A DNA stretch of 58,651 bases from contig NMRA01000053.1 of assembly GCA_002633005.1 (NCBI GenBank), positions 940,129-998,779 of the forward strand, given 5' to 3'. The stretch is from Phoronis australis. Lineage: Eukaryota; Phoronida; Phoronidae. A model generated the notes under the pieces. It was not told the DNA's origin. It ran no database searches and saw only the letters and a list, made by a program, of their open reading frames with translations. Shown here piece by piece: positions 12,539 through 24,350 of this stretch (the first letter of the stretch is position 1; the number at the start of each line of letters is the position of its first letter). Both the position numbers and the translations under genes were made by a program.

Positions 12539-12936
12539 TCAATCTTTACTTTTCTGTTTCTTTTTCTTCTTCCTTGTGTCTGTGTTCCTGAGCCACGGCG
12601 GCCGGAGCAGTATTTGTTCCGTCGAGAATTCATCATCTGACTGCAGCCTTGATCTGGCTTGTTCAGATTTACTTGTGACAGTGACGGCGGACAAACTGGC
12701 TGGTTGTGGTCTTATTTGCGCACTTGCACCCTCGAGTGGACTCGCATGTTCATCAGACAGGGTCTGTCTTGTTCACTAGGTGACATCTAACTTATGACAT
12801 CAGGCTTCCTCTTGTCCTCAGACGCTCTCGAGACAATGCGTCTGTTGTCAAGTTTTGTAACGCTCCTTACTGTCAAATCTGGAATAGGCCTAGTCAGTGC
12901 CTCCGCGGGCTCCAGTTCAAATACAGGCCGGATCAC
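12539..12936 (-). pseudogene. Unrecognised coding-like fragment with a frameshift
   Basis: On the minus strand a good acceptor (tttttatccttgcag) ends at 12937. From 12936 a frame of 49 codons begins VIRPVFELEPAEAL and runs to a TAG at 12787-12789. Fifteen bases further, a second frame opens at 12772 and runs 77 codons with a Ser/Gln/Glu-rich character (SDEHASPLEG..., QSDDEFSTEQILLRPPWLRN) into a Lys-rich end (RKKKKKQKSKD), with its stop at 12539-12541. Both parts look protein-like and are offset by one frame, as expected for a decayed 3' exon of an acidic/basic disordered tail. I recognise no family. It could instead be chance open sequence. Confidence 0.3.
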
Positions 12937-14486
12937 CTGCAAGGATAAAAATTGTGCTCGACTAGTTTTTTTTTAATAGACGTACGAAAGATTAAAGGAT
13001 ATTCAGTTATAAATTTGTAAAATTTCTCAATCTTTTCTCGGGATACCCGTTTGTAGCAGTGTGGGATGCTTTGGTACTATACGGCAACGAAAAGGCTTTC
13101 GGTAGGAAATCTTCCTCGCTCACGTTTCAAACGGTCGTTTTAACGGCACACCTTTCTCATTCACACAGTTCGTAATTCTTGCGAGCTGTAATTTGTTTGC
13201 AAACCAGTATTATATGACGGACAAAGCCTACGTTCAACTGACTGATTTAGACCGTTCAGGTTCGGGTCATGAAAGCTCGTTTCCACCCTGTCTCGAGAAA
13301 TCTGACTTAATCGATTGGCTTTCTTCAAGATGAAAAGATTCAATAAAGCCCTGTCTTTTGCCAAATTGTTAAGTCCGCCTTGAAAAATTGAGATGCCAAA
13401 AATGACCAAAACATTGTGATTTTGGCCTTTTTGTACCTATGAAATCGCAAATTCACGATTGCCCCGGTGCAAGTGAAAAGACAACATCCCGAATAATGTC
13501 GCACTCCGATTCCCGAAACTTAGGTTAAAGTATATCAATAAGAACTAGATTTTTGACAATTTCCACGTGTTCTCATGAATGGTGCTTGGGTAGAGTTCAA
13601 TGACGATAGGCGAATGAGCTCGGTTAGGACCTCGCATTATGCGTAGCGCATGGAAAAAAGCTTTTGAAGATTCGATTGGTTATTGCCACGCCTCTCACGT
13701 CAGTCAACATCAGCACAAACTAGAATCATCTTTCTTAACCCATTTATGCCCAGATCCGCAGATTATCTTCACGTTTAACCAGATGGGGTATACTCTTGCG
13801 AAACAAGCATGACATTATCTTGTAATATTGTCCTGTTATAGGAAATATGCCAGCAACATCATGAAACGAGGTACCAACAGCTATGAGGTCGCCTTCCTTC
13901 AAAAACATATCTTATGATTTAGACTAATTAAAGTTATGGAATTAATTGGCCGGCCTCTAAGTGTTCCTCAGTTAAGTTTCAAGTGATTCCAAAACTTCAA
14001 AAAAATCGAAAAAACTAGCAACTTGTCGTCGCAGAGACCAGGCATTACACTAAATTGTCTTGTCACGGCGGATCATTTGGAAAAGTCAACACTGAAATAA
14101 ATTATCCTGTTTCTCATTAACCTTGTCTTTAGTATTTGTCGTCACTCTGCTCTGACAATACATCCATTTTCAGAAATTCTACAACGCACAAAATTCCTAG
14201 GAACGTGGCCTTGAGGGCGTGTTTGCGAAAATATCTGGAAGTAACTTAAGATCACATTTTCTAGGAGTCAGCCACTTTCACTCGAAAATTTGTCGTTCCA
14301 GTTGTCTCTCTATTCGCAGGGTTTAAAAAAACTAAAAATTTGAACCACTTTGGTACAATATTTTACAAGTTCGAACGGAGCATACACCTCCGGTGTATTG
14401 CAAAAGCATTTTTATCTGTAAAACAATTCACTAACTGTTTGCTCAACAGTCGATCTATGCATGAAGTGATTGTTTGATTTGTGTGT
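12937..14486. other. Intergenic, nothing recognised
   Basis: AT-rich sequence with only short ORFs on both strands and no motif or repeat I can support. If the TRIM remnant at 14.5 kb once continued past its apparent donor, downstream exons should lie here. I see no NHL, SPRY or filamin repeat coding. Confidence 0.4.
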
Positions 14487-15525
14487 TTAAGTTATTTCCC
14501 TCACCTCACTTGCCAGATTCCCAAGATCCAGCTGTGCAAGACGTTTTTTAATGTCCCGAAACTGCAGTAGTTTTTCACCATCTTTAGCGGACTCCAGAAT
14601 TTCTTGCGAGTACTTCAAAGTGCCAGTTATGGTGAGTCTGCTCAACTCAGCTTCATTGTACACAACCTCTGCTTGCTTACGGGCCTTTGCAATCTCTGCT
14701 TTTAGTTGTTCAATCGAGGTGGTCTTCTTCATGTCAATTTCTTCAATAACACTATCCTTAAACGTCTTGTACAACTGCTCAATTTCTTCGATCAAGGAGT
14801 CTTCTTGCTGTTCAAAATTGTCCACTACTGTTTTCCGGTCACCAGACAACAGCGTAGAATGGTCGGAGGCCATCTTCCAGGTGTCCAAATACTGTCGAAT
14901 GACGTCATCAGCAGCCGCTGCGGACTCTTCTAGATTTTTTATTTCGTGATGTTTGTGTTCGAGCATTGCGCATAAGTAACACATTGGCTTTTCGCAATTC
15001 TGACAGTAAACTTCCATAACCTTGTCGTCGTGCTTTGGGCAATACACCTTTTGCAGACGGCGTATTTCCAGAATGTGCTGGCTAGCTTTGATTTCCTCCA
15101 AACTAAGCACTTTGTGGCCGTGAGTAAATTTGGAAAGACAATGGCACTCGGCACATCGCTGACAGAGATGATCTTTGCAGTCAACGCACATGGATGTTGA
15201 TGTATTTTCAGCTCCTTGAAGGTTACAGACGTCGCAATAATGTACCTCCGATACTTCCGGAAATAGTTCACTTATCTGCGTAAGATAGAGGTTACGTTGG
15301 AATCCCGTTGCACCATTTTGTGGCACTTGATATTTCACTTTACACATTGGACAAGGAAAGGAGCCCTTTGTTTACTTTTCGTCTATGTGTTGTGCAATGC
15401 ATTTCTCACAGAACGAGTGGAGGCAATGATGGTAAGCTCCGCGGAACTTTGATACGCTCCAGACAAATGGGACATTCTTATTCTAGTATCCGTTGGAAGT
15501 TTTCTACGTCCTTGCAGTGAGCCAT
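14487..15525 (-). pseudogene. TRIM-family (RING/B-box/coiled-coil) gene with broken RING
   Basis: On the minus strand, an acceptor-like ttggtttttagcag is followed by ATG at 15525. The N-terminus reads MAHCKDVENFQRILE, then TAA (15478-15480), then ECPICLERIKVPRSLP, a 4-nt insertion near 15425-15431, CLHSFCEKCIAQHIDEK, TAA (15372-15374), and CPMCKVKYQVP. A complete C3HC4 RING is thus recognisable but disrupted by two stops and a frameshift. From ATG 15347 a 286-codon frame is intact: B-box 1 (YCDVC...CVDCKDHLCQRC), B-box 2 (YCPKHDDKVMEVYCQNCEKPMCYLC...H..H) and a coiled coil of about 150 residues. At the end, SEV is followed by an in-phase donor-like gag|gtgagg, so more exons may once have followed. 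TRIM proteins are usually ubiquitin E3 ligases. This copy cannot make the RING without repair. It is a recent pseudogene or a RING-less derivative. Confidence 0.8.
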
Positions 15526-15733
15526 TTATCTGCTAAAAACCAAAGAAAGAAACATTAAAATTACAGATTGCGCACTCTAGAAAAGTATTAACATCTTAGT
15601 GCAAGTAATCGCTTCTCGAACATATTGATACGACATGAGCATTTTGACAACCCTTTGTTTCACCTGAAACTGTTTTGCAGATTATTCGGATCGACTTGAT
15701 ATGAGTGCACTGGCAAGTAAACGGAACGAACCC

Positions 15734-16578
15734 ATTTAAAGGCGAAGACAATCTTTTTTCATGTCATTTTTAGCAAAAATAAGGTTCGATGATTATCCCA
15801 GACATATTTTCCACTTAATTACAGCTTATCGTAATTTGATTAATTATTCATTATCTACTTCGGAAGTGACGATTTGGGAGGCAAGGATTTCGCGCCAATG
15901 TCTTTTCCCACAGTCTGACTATATAGCGTTGTCGAGTCAGTCATTCATCTACCTCGGTTGTCATAAGTTCAGTCGTCGTTTGTTTTTGTTTACGAGTCAG
16001 TCAGCATGCCACACTGCTGCTGCGTACCGGGATGTACTCATTATGGCCCAAAGCCTTTAAGCAGCCCTGGACAGATCGGTGAGCCAAACTTTGATAACTT
16101 TTTTGTGGACTTGTCTAAAGTTCTGGAGCTATTTAGAAGGTGCCAGGTGTGTGGCGAGGGAGTCACACGGCGGAGTGTAAACACTTTGTGTGCTCAGGTC
16201 ACTATCAGTGGGAGTGTGTCGCGGACACTCGGGCAAGTGGGACAGCTGTTCCTCTGTCCGTGAGACGATAATGAGTACATCCCGGTACGCAGCAACATTG
16301 TGGCATGCTGACTGACTCGTAAACAAAATCACACGATGACCGAACTTATCGAAACCGAGATCGAACAATGACTGACTCGGCAGCTCTCAAAGTCAGACTA
16401 TACGAAAAGAAATAGGCGAGAAATTCTTGCCACCCAAAACGTCACTTCCGGGGTAGACAAAGAACAATTAATTAAATTACGAAAAGCTGTAATTAAGTGG
16501 AAAATGTGTCTGGGATAACCAACGAACCTTAATTTTGCTAAAAAAGACATGAAAAAAGGTTGCTTTAGCCTTTAATAA
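15734..16578. mobile_element. Fold-back THAP/P-element-like transposon
   Basis: Two arms of about 311 bp (15734-16044 and 16268-16578) are imperfect reverse complements round a 223-bp centre. The ends read ATTTAAAGGCGAAGACAATCTTTTTTCATGTC and TTATTAAAGGCTAAAGCAACCTTTTTTCATGTC in mirrored orientation (shared core TTTTTTCATGTC). Each arm carries an ATG and the start of a THAP zinc-finger: MPHCCCVPGCTHY on + from 16006, and MPQCCCVPGCTHY on - from about 16310. THAP domains head P-element-type transposases. The centre encodes LFRRCQVCGEGV and, after a frame change, CSGHYQWECVAD. These resemble the C..CG...C..GH...W region of THAP-associated proteins. The rest of the transposase is missing. No target-site duplication was identified with confidence. 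Confidence 0.75.
16006..16263 (+). pseudogene. Truncated THAP-transposase ORF inside the fold-back element
   Basis: An 85-codon frame starts with the first half of a THAP C2CH finger (C and C of HCCCVPGC visible, distal C..H absent). It jumps directly to a downstream segment, FFVDLSKVLELFRRCQVCG, implying an internal deletion. The family's C..GH...W motif continues in another frame at about 16190-16260. Not expected to be functional. Confidence 0.55.
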
Positions 16579-16644
16579 GTAGGCCTAAGAGCCCAGTCAC
16601 AACAAGGATAGTTCTCAATCTCGAAAACGGGAAACTGTGAACGA

Positions 16645-16720
16645 CATGGCTTTGGCGGCGCACCATAGGGGGCTGGGGGGGCTATAGCCCCCCACTTTTT
16701 TCAGTGCTGCGCCGCCCATG
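16645..16720 (-). mobile_element. Short palindromic MITE, copy 2 (reverse orientation)
   Basis: Carries ggcggcgcaccatagggggctggggg, the central ggctatagcc, then acttttttcagtgctgcgccgccca. It is the reverse complement of the copies at 11.2 and 37.4 kb. Confidence 0.7.
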
Positions 16721-18072
16721 CATGGCTGCCTTGTTTTGAACGGCGTTGCATTCGAGATATGTTTGGACAAAGTTGTGTTCCCCGCCGTTTCAAGATGTAA
16801 CATTATAACGAATTCAAAAGCGAACGTGGGCGCATTGCAAATCTTTATGTGTTTTTAAGTCCTGACTACTAAGTTCAGTGGACGATGAGCAGAGTGAATT
16901 GTTGACGCGTACCAACGAATTTAATGCTGTTACATTGAACTCCAATGCTCTCACTACACGCTGGTGCAATTTTCGTCATAGTGTGACGGCTCATTAGACT
17001 GACTCGGACTTTCTGAGGACGAACTGAATGTGACGCCAACGAGCATTGATAGCATTGCTGTGTGTTATGTAGACGGAGCGTAACTATTGGACGTCAAAGG
17101 AAAAAGCTGGAAACAAGTACTAGGATTTACCCAGAGTGTGCGTGACTATATTTTTGGCTGGATGTTCCACGGAAGATTATGAAAGTTGGCACGATAAAAC
17201 CACACCCTATATACTCATAAAAAGGAAGCATTTGTTGTAAGCTTCAAAAACTTACCTCTGGAGCTTGAAAAAGTGAGAGTGGGAACTGAAAAGGACACTC
17301 GGTTTATGGGGGAACCTGTATGTGAACTAACCACATATCGGAGCTGCACCTCCATGCTTCCTATGATTGCAATGGTCAATGATCGATTGATATAATCGGG
17401 GATATTTTCAGTGTCCTTTTTTCAAGGTATTGGTCACATAAAATCACTAAACCGAACGAAATTAATTTACTTTTCACTAGTGCATGTTTGAGAGAACCAG
17501 TTACGTCACTGAGAGCTCATATTTCTTGATTTGACATTCCAGGCACTCCAGTAAGAACATACTTCATTTAGTGTAAACTTGAGATTACAAATTCTGATAT
17601 CAATGCTTATTTTTGCAGTTAGCGGAAAATTTAGCTGCCTGTTTGTACAAACAAGCGGCCATCTTTGGATAGATGACCTTATCCAAGAAAATGAGCTTAT
17701 CTGGATATGCTCCTAGAGCCGGGTTATTATGTGCTAAAACCTAGTTTTAGGTGAGACATCACAGGTTTGTGATTGTATGTTTACCGTCAAAACTGATTCA
17801 CGGACGCGTCCAGCTGAGTCGTCAACGTGAAACTGAAACACAACCAGGTGACCGACATAGTTTTATTTGCAAATTCACAGGAATATTATTAACCAGAATT
17901 TCGCCACATGCGCGCACCCAGCCTAAAATGTAGGGATCGGGGAGTCTTGAACTGGGTTTGTGGATCTTATTACTAAAAAAAAAAACGGGTAAACGGAGTT
18001 TGTTCAAGGCTATGCATTGTGCATTCGCCCCCAGAGCTCCCCTAGGTGCGCGCATATGCCAGTCAGCAATTC

Positions 18073-18131
18073 GCACCACGAACTGCCAAATGGAATCTGG
18101 GAGAATTTTGGGGGGGGGGGGTCCGCCACTG
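18073..18131 (-). mobile_element. CAGTGGCGGAT-family MITE, partial reversed copy
   Basis: ttcgcaccacgaactgccaaatggaat...ttttggggggggggggtccgccactg is the reverse complement of the left part of the copies at 50.27 and 56.27 kb, with the G-run expanded. Confidence 0.6.
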
Positions 18132-18819
18132 ATAGCCCCCAGCTCTGGCCCTATGGTGGGCTCCACATACAATGTAGTTTAGTGTAGTAAAGATCTGACC
18201 AAACTGACTCGTTTCCGGGATGTTCACCCCGCTCTAATGCAAACAGAGTTTAGGACGCAACAAGTGTGTCACCTCAGAGTACCACCGAGAGTTGAAGTTC
18301 ATCATTGAGCAGTGTCCCGGACGAAAAGGCGGGTGTTTTACTTTGATGCGGATAAAATCACATGCGCCTACAGCACCCGTGTGACTGGAAAATATGTGAC
18401 ATCACAGGCAAGTTTAGGGACCGGCAAAAGTAGAAAGCATCATGGCGAGCCTGATGGAGAGTGTATAAATGACCATGAGGTGTCTCGTCTTGCACCGCAT
18501 GACTCACGTCCATACAAATAACTTGTATTTACAAAATACTTCAGAAGTTGTTTTCTTCTAGTATCTGTATTATTTTGATTTCTAATATTATGTAACCTTG
18601 TATCTCACTTCCACTTTCCTTGCTTCAGTGTAAACTGACTTCGAAAACACTTCGCAATTTGCGCATCTAAACACCGTAAAGTATCAAAATATTTTATTTA
18701 CTAACCCGACACACCTTCAGTGCGATTGATCCTTGTCGTTTTCTATTGGCCTATATTACGTCACGTGCCTTAATTCTTCGTCTACATCCATTCTTGTTTG
18801 CTAATCAAACACTTTTTAG

Positions 18820-18959
18820 CAGTGCTGTAGTGGTAAAATTAGAGGTAAGTAGGCGCCCAAAGCCCACCGTATCCCATTGAGCACTGAACGTAACTTACTG
18901 TGCGTAGGCGCTACGTTCAAATGGCAAAAGGTGGTTGGCTGCGCCCCACTACAGCACCG
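18820..18959. mobile_element. 140-bp MITE with GTGCTGTAGTGG inverted ends
   Basis: The left end cagtgctgtagtggtaaaatta and the right end gcgccccactacagcaccgt are inverted repeats. The interior contains gtaggcgc and ggttggctgcgc blocks, also present in a longer relative at 41518-42058. Confidence 0.6.
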
Positions 18960-19817
18960 TATTTTAGTCTCAAAATTTTCGGCAAAACTTTACAACGGGC
19001 CAGGTTTTAGACCTGAAGACGCGGTTAGGGCATGATTTTGACATATGGGGGGGGGGGAGAGATTTTACGAATTTCAAAAGTTGCCAAAAAGATGTAGGCC
19101 TACTGCCAGAAGCATCCTTGATGGGACATGAATTAACGTACGAAACGCCCACAGCGCGCGGGCATTGAAATCCAGAGAAATGAGTGAATGGAACATCGGG
19201 TCGAAATTTCAGTAATGGTTTCGTCCATTTCTAATAACAAAAATGAGGTCCAAGGTCGAGTTTGACGTTATTACATGCGCACACCCGGCCTTTATATATG
19301 GGGAGCTCGAATCTCTGGCAAAGTGGATCGGTGACCTGCACACAGCAGTGTGATCAACACACATGAGTCGGGCCCCGATCGTCATTAATAATGATTTTCC
19401 TTTCTTCAAAAGAACATTCTCTCATTGGGACTCTTATTATCTTTATAAAACGATCGAGAATGTTGTCTTTGTGTAATTCACAATTTTACGGTTTTAAAGT
19501 TACTTTTTTCCGCTATCGGACCCTGGTCAAATGACGCTTGGCAGGGAACTAGGTCACTGTTTTTGGCTGTTTGGATGATATCATTGTCTGTTCGCTTGAC
19601 ACAGTATTCTGTAATTTCCATGACCAATTTGATTTTTTGCATCTCCTCGCAAGTAGTCCATTGTGATGAATTTACAGGATGTAATTATAAGATGCGACAC
19701 TCCGGCCACTGACTAGGAAGCCACTCTTGAGAGAATCCGAGCTACACCCGGCGAGGGACGTTACTTGCTTTGCTGATCGACTCAAACATGAAATTGATCA
19801 TGTCAGTTGATTCCCAA

Positions 19818-19861
19818 CGGGACATTCTCTTTCCATCATCGGGACACTCTCTTTCCATCAT
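19818..19861 (+). repeat. 22-bp tandem duplication
   Basis: cgggacattctctttccatcat followed by a copy with one difference (cactctc for cattctc). Confidence 0.85.
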
Positions 19862-22800
19862 CGAGTCACCTAGCGTAAAAGGTAGTACGGTTTCACAAAA
19901 ACAGGAAAATAGTGGCAAGACTATCCGGCGTGACCCCCGCTAGCCGCCGTCACATGATCCGGTCTAGCTGAGGCCAGTTTGAGCTCACTAACTGAAGACT
20001 AGATTGAAAAGGCTTAAAACGGCTTTTCAATAAATGCTCTCAAAATGCGCCCCATCAAATAGTAAACCTTTCTGTAAAACTTTCAACTCCCTAAAAGGAT
20101 GGTTATTTATAATTTTTAAGGGTACTTGTAGGCAGCACAGGAGATAGTCGGCCACGCAGTCGAACGTCCTTTGTCTGCTCTTTTCAAGCCGTGTCTAGAA
20201 CGAGACTTTGACCTACTTTGACTGACGCGTGAATGCCGGTTCTCTTGAGCCCTTAATTTTCTTTGAAATTTTATGTATTTCAAAGTTTCCAATCAACTTT
20301 ACAACACATAATTTATCATAACACACAACAGACTATAACAACTAAGAAACTGGTCAACGCGGAATACCCAAGTAAAACAATAGTTCCCAGACTCGTTTTC
20401 ACCTCCACCACATGGTTTTAACACAATCTAAGCGGCCTTTTATTAGCGGGACCTTACGGATAACTAGGCAGCTCGGACGCTAGTGATCTATCATTATTAA
20501 TAGTGTTTAAGTTTGGTCCCTTTAGATCTCTTACTGTCGTCCAAAGATCTTTAATTGTCAAGAAACTGTAAGTATCCATCAGAACCTAAATAATGTATAT
20601 TTGTTAAAGTATACCGGTGTCTTAACTTGTCGTGTGACAACCACAATGGCGTACAAATGCAACCGGCATGTTTGAACGTTTGGTGAATCAGTTGGCTTGA
20701 CTTCGTGCCCATATTACTTTGAGTTAAAGTTCGAAATTTGAATTTTCGAATCACTTGTGGTTTTTAAGATCATAAGAAAGCAACTAACAGCAGTTAACTA
20801 ACTAAATGTTTCCATATTAAAGGGAAATTAAATGACTTGAAACTTCGCATGTTGGCCAACAGATGTCTCTCCGTAAAAATTGACATCTGCACACGACTTT
20901 TGTTTAAGAACACCATTTTAATGTCATTTTTAGTGAGGATCAAGGTAATCTGGATTAGGTTATGAAATGGTATCAATAAGTATAGTGCGTTTCTCAACAA
21001 TGTAATCACTAGGTGAGACCAGTTGTCTCACAACCACTGATTTTGCTTACAAAATGGTTGAACTACAACAGTGACAATGGGAATGCTTTAACTGTACCAC
21101 AATCAATTAAGCTGAGATCTAATATTATTTTATTTGTTTGAAACCATTTTACATCCCGCAGACAGTAAATGTCCAGCAGATATATACTGTAACTTACAAA
21201 AAATGGTCGAATTTGACTCAGAATTAAAGAGTGCAAAAGCCAAATTTCCAAGAACTTACTAGATTGTGTAATTAGTTACTAGTAAAGCAGTGGAGTTTCA
21301 GTCTAAAATGTCTCGCAATCAGGCTGTTGCAGATACTGGATAGTGGTTAGCATTGTAGGCTGACAACTGCAGGGTGCAATTTGGAGAGTACATGCTCCTC
21401 ACAAAGTGCAACTTTACAAAATATGACCTCAGTTTGCTGGCATCACCCTCCTGGCGTCAACTTTGGCTAGAACCTCACTCGAGTAGAAATAGCCGAGATT
21501 ATCCAACCCAGGAATGGAACCAACAACCTGGACAAAACGGGCAAATGTGCAAACCATTTGATTAATGCTGTGTGTCAGCAAATGGGTCATTTAAACACTT
21601 TCACGTAACCCCTTCTCAGAAACTTAGGAACAAGTAAACACGAGTTTTCAAGTATGATGAGAGATAGATTCTGTTGAAAAATAAACTTGTTGCACTTTCA
21701 CCAGTGTTCTCCACATCTGAAAATCTAAACAGGTCGCACGCGTAAAAATTGCAACAACATGCCAGAACCGCGTGGCGGTCAATGTTCTCCATAGGCTAGT
21801 GTGCACCTTATTTTTACCCAAGCACTTCAACAGCACTTCACAGTAGTGCAAACAAATAACTGTTCAACTTTTTATTTTTGCAAGGTGGACTTATTTACAA
21901 ACATATCACAAAACCATGTGTTTAGTAAACGACTTTGAAATTGAAGTCTACACAGACGTGTTTGAAACAGTATGGCGAAATATTTTACTCAATACTTGTG
22001 ATGTCAAGGTCGAAAAAGTCCAAAAAGTCCATGTCCAAAAAGTTTAAGATAGAGGTAAACGTTTCCCATGAAGTAGACTGTCCAAGTGAAGTGTCTTTGT
22101 AAAGCCAGTCGCATTTTTATGTCTTGATAGCTAAGTCTACATTTTTTCTCAGTCTCATGTCTTGCACAGCATTCTTATAGTCAATACCCCGGTCCGCATT
22201 GTCTGTCTGAATTTGATGTTCTTTAGTTGATACAACATTAAACTTCTGCACTACCAGAAATCTTGTAAAAACATGCACAATATGCGAGTCCTCCATCGTG
22301 AATGCAAATTAGGTATGCCTAGAGTAAACAAAACGGTTCACGTGCGTTTTCCATTTACTTGGACGGGAGTGTTAGGCCTGTTGATGAAAACCAATATTTC
22401 TAGAAAGATAGTGACAGGATTGTCAAAGGCTTGCAGCTATGGAATTCCCATAGATTTCAGGATTGTCCCTAACTCATTTATCCAGCTGAGAACCATCTAT
22501 TCTCAAGTTGGAGGGAATTGTAAGAATGCTGATGTCAGATGTTGTTGGCAAAAATTTGGTCCACCGTTCATGACATGGAAATTTGCGATTCTTTGACTGA
22601 GCTCGGCAGTATCACCACCATCGGGATCGGGATCTGGATTATATGTCATATCTGCATCTGAGTTAACGTCTCTCAAGTCTTGGTTTTTAAAATGATCCTT
22701 CGCAGTCCTTCTAAGTATGTAGAATGCGCATGTCAATCGGTAACAGAAGCTAGGATAGAGTTGAATAACGTAAGGACCACGCTAGGTAAGCAAGACTGCG

Positions 22801-22939
22801 ATATTATGCTTTTTGAATTGGAGTACGTAATTTTGGCTACAATTTCTCACCGCGAGGCATATATTTTGAACTTTACCCAGTGACGTCACTAGCTGTCCCA
22901 AATCTCGGAATTACTCCCCCGAAACCGCAAACAACGTGC

Positions 22940-23770
22940 ACGGCCAATTCCGAAGTTGAGTTGCGAACGGCCTTGGCAGATTTTCAGAGGGAATATGTGG
23001 CGTCCACTGCTGTATCTCCTGAACACTTCGCAGGATCTTGATGAGATGTTGTAGACGTGTTCCTATTAAGCTGACGACGGATGGCGACAAATTTCGGACC
23101 TCTCCGACTACTGGTGTGCCTCCTAGTGGCAATTTTACTTTTTTACGCTTACCTCTGTATCTTTGGAGGTCCTCAACGGATTTTCATAAAATTTGGCAGT
23201 TAGGCATCTATTAGTGAGATGATGCCATACCCTCGTTTTCAGACGAATTTGAGTTACTTTGCGCCACCTAGTGGCCATTTTTACTGTCTTCGAGTCTGTT
23301 TTTTAGCGTACACCTCTATCAACCAAACCATTCTAAGGATGAGTTTGAGAATTGGCATACATGTTCTCAGTGTTATGAGGACAGTTGGCGGTGATGACTT
23401 TGTATACTGTGGCGCCTCCTAGTGGTAGTTTTGTTTTGCTTCCATAGCTGTATCTCCTAAACCCACTGCAGGATCTTTATGAAACTTAGTGAGTGTATTT
23501 ATATAAATCTAATAATAGTCGACGACAACTTTCAGGTGTACCCTTTGCCCCCTTGTGGCAATTTCATTTTTTTGTTTTTGTTTTCTTTTGTTTCTCTGAA
23601 GTTCCTTGACAGATTTTTATGAAATTCGGTAAATAGCTTTCTATTAAAGAAGCGATGGCATGCTCTGTTTTCAGATGGACTGGACGTTTTGCGCCATCTA
23701 GTGGCCATTTTTATGATAGATATAAACTCTAGAAGCACACGGTTTGCGGTGCATTCATGGGCACATTTCA
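22940..23770 (+). repeat. Array 1 of ~140-bp modules with CTCF-like cores
   Basis: Five successive modules each end in a word of the form gcgccacctagtggcca: 23117-23132, 23261-23277, 23412-23427, 23546-23561 and 23691-23707 (spacing 134-151 bp). Three module types alternate: one with ctgtatctcctaaaccc..gcaggatcttcatgaa; one with tttatgaaatttggcagatagctttctatta; one with catcaaccaaaccattctaaggatga. The array ends in cacacggtttgcggtgcattc...catttcaacgctc, the same tail that closes array 2 at about 37.7 kb. Read on the minus strand the cores (TGGCCACTAGGTGGCGC and variants) closely resemble the vertebrate CTCF consensus. Confidence 0.8.
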
Positions 23771-24350
23771 ACGCTCTGAACCGGTCGCAGAATTTTTAAA
23801 CAGGATGCGGGACATTTAAAAAAGCCAAACAGGATGCTGCGACACCTTAATAGTGGTCGTGAAGAACACTGTTCACAGAAACAATGAGTTACACGGCTAT
23901 TCACGGAGGGCAGATGGCTGGCTTATTGTAGGGTACAGTTTCAACTTCGAAAATGAAACCTTCAAGCAATTCTGACCTGGGAATTGCAAAGGGGTTAAAT
24001 TAATAAATCGCAGAAATCTTGTGGAATTTCACCTTTCAAGTTGGAGTGTAGTGTTTTAGAGTATTAAGAAATCATACAATGGTTTCCTGGGCTCCGGTGC
24101 TTTGAGTTTGGGTCAAATATCGTCCAATCCCCTGTGAAAAACAGTTAAAAACCGCACATTGACTCATTCCCCTGACCAGGAGTAGAAACTCCCATGAACG
24201 TTAAAAAGATTTCCTTCTAGGCTAGTCACTTGCAACTCATGAATGGATGTTGCTGTCAAAATTTTGCTTCGATAAATGAATTTCAGGTCTCAAATAATCC
24301 ATATTCTCTTACAGAGGTTGAAGCTCAAGTTAATTAGTCGCAGGTCTCTT

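Larger units (their letters stand above)
16721..22884. other. Intergenic, repeats only
   Basis: No gene is supported. Contents: a reversed MITE end at 18073-18131, a 140-bp MITE at 18820-18959, G-runs at 18109-18121 and 19049-19059, a 22-bp tandem pair at 19818-19861, and a tRNA-like A-box (tagtggttagcattg) near 21343. The remainder is unique-looking AT-rich sequence. Confidence 0.45.

Noticed and set aside
14551-14949. 132-codon + strand ORF
   Set aside because: Antisense shadow of the TRIM coiled coil and B-box.
22940-23770. CRISPR-like array
   Set aside because: Eukaryotic context, long degenerate modules of three types and no short identical repeats with unique spacers.
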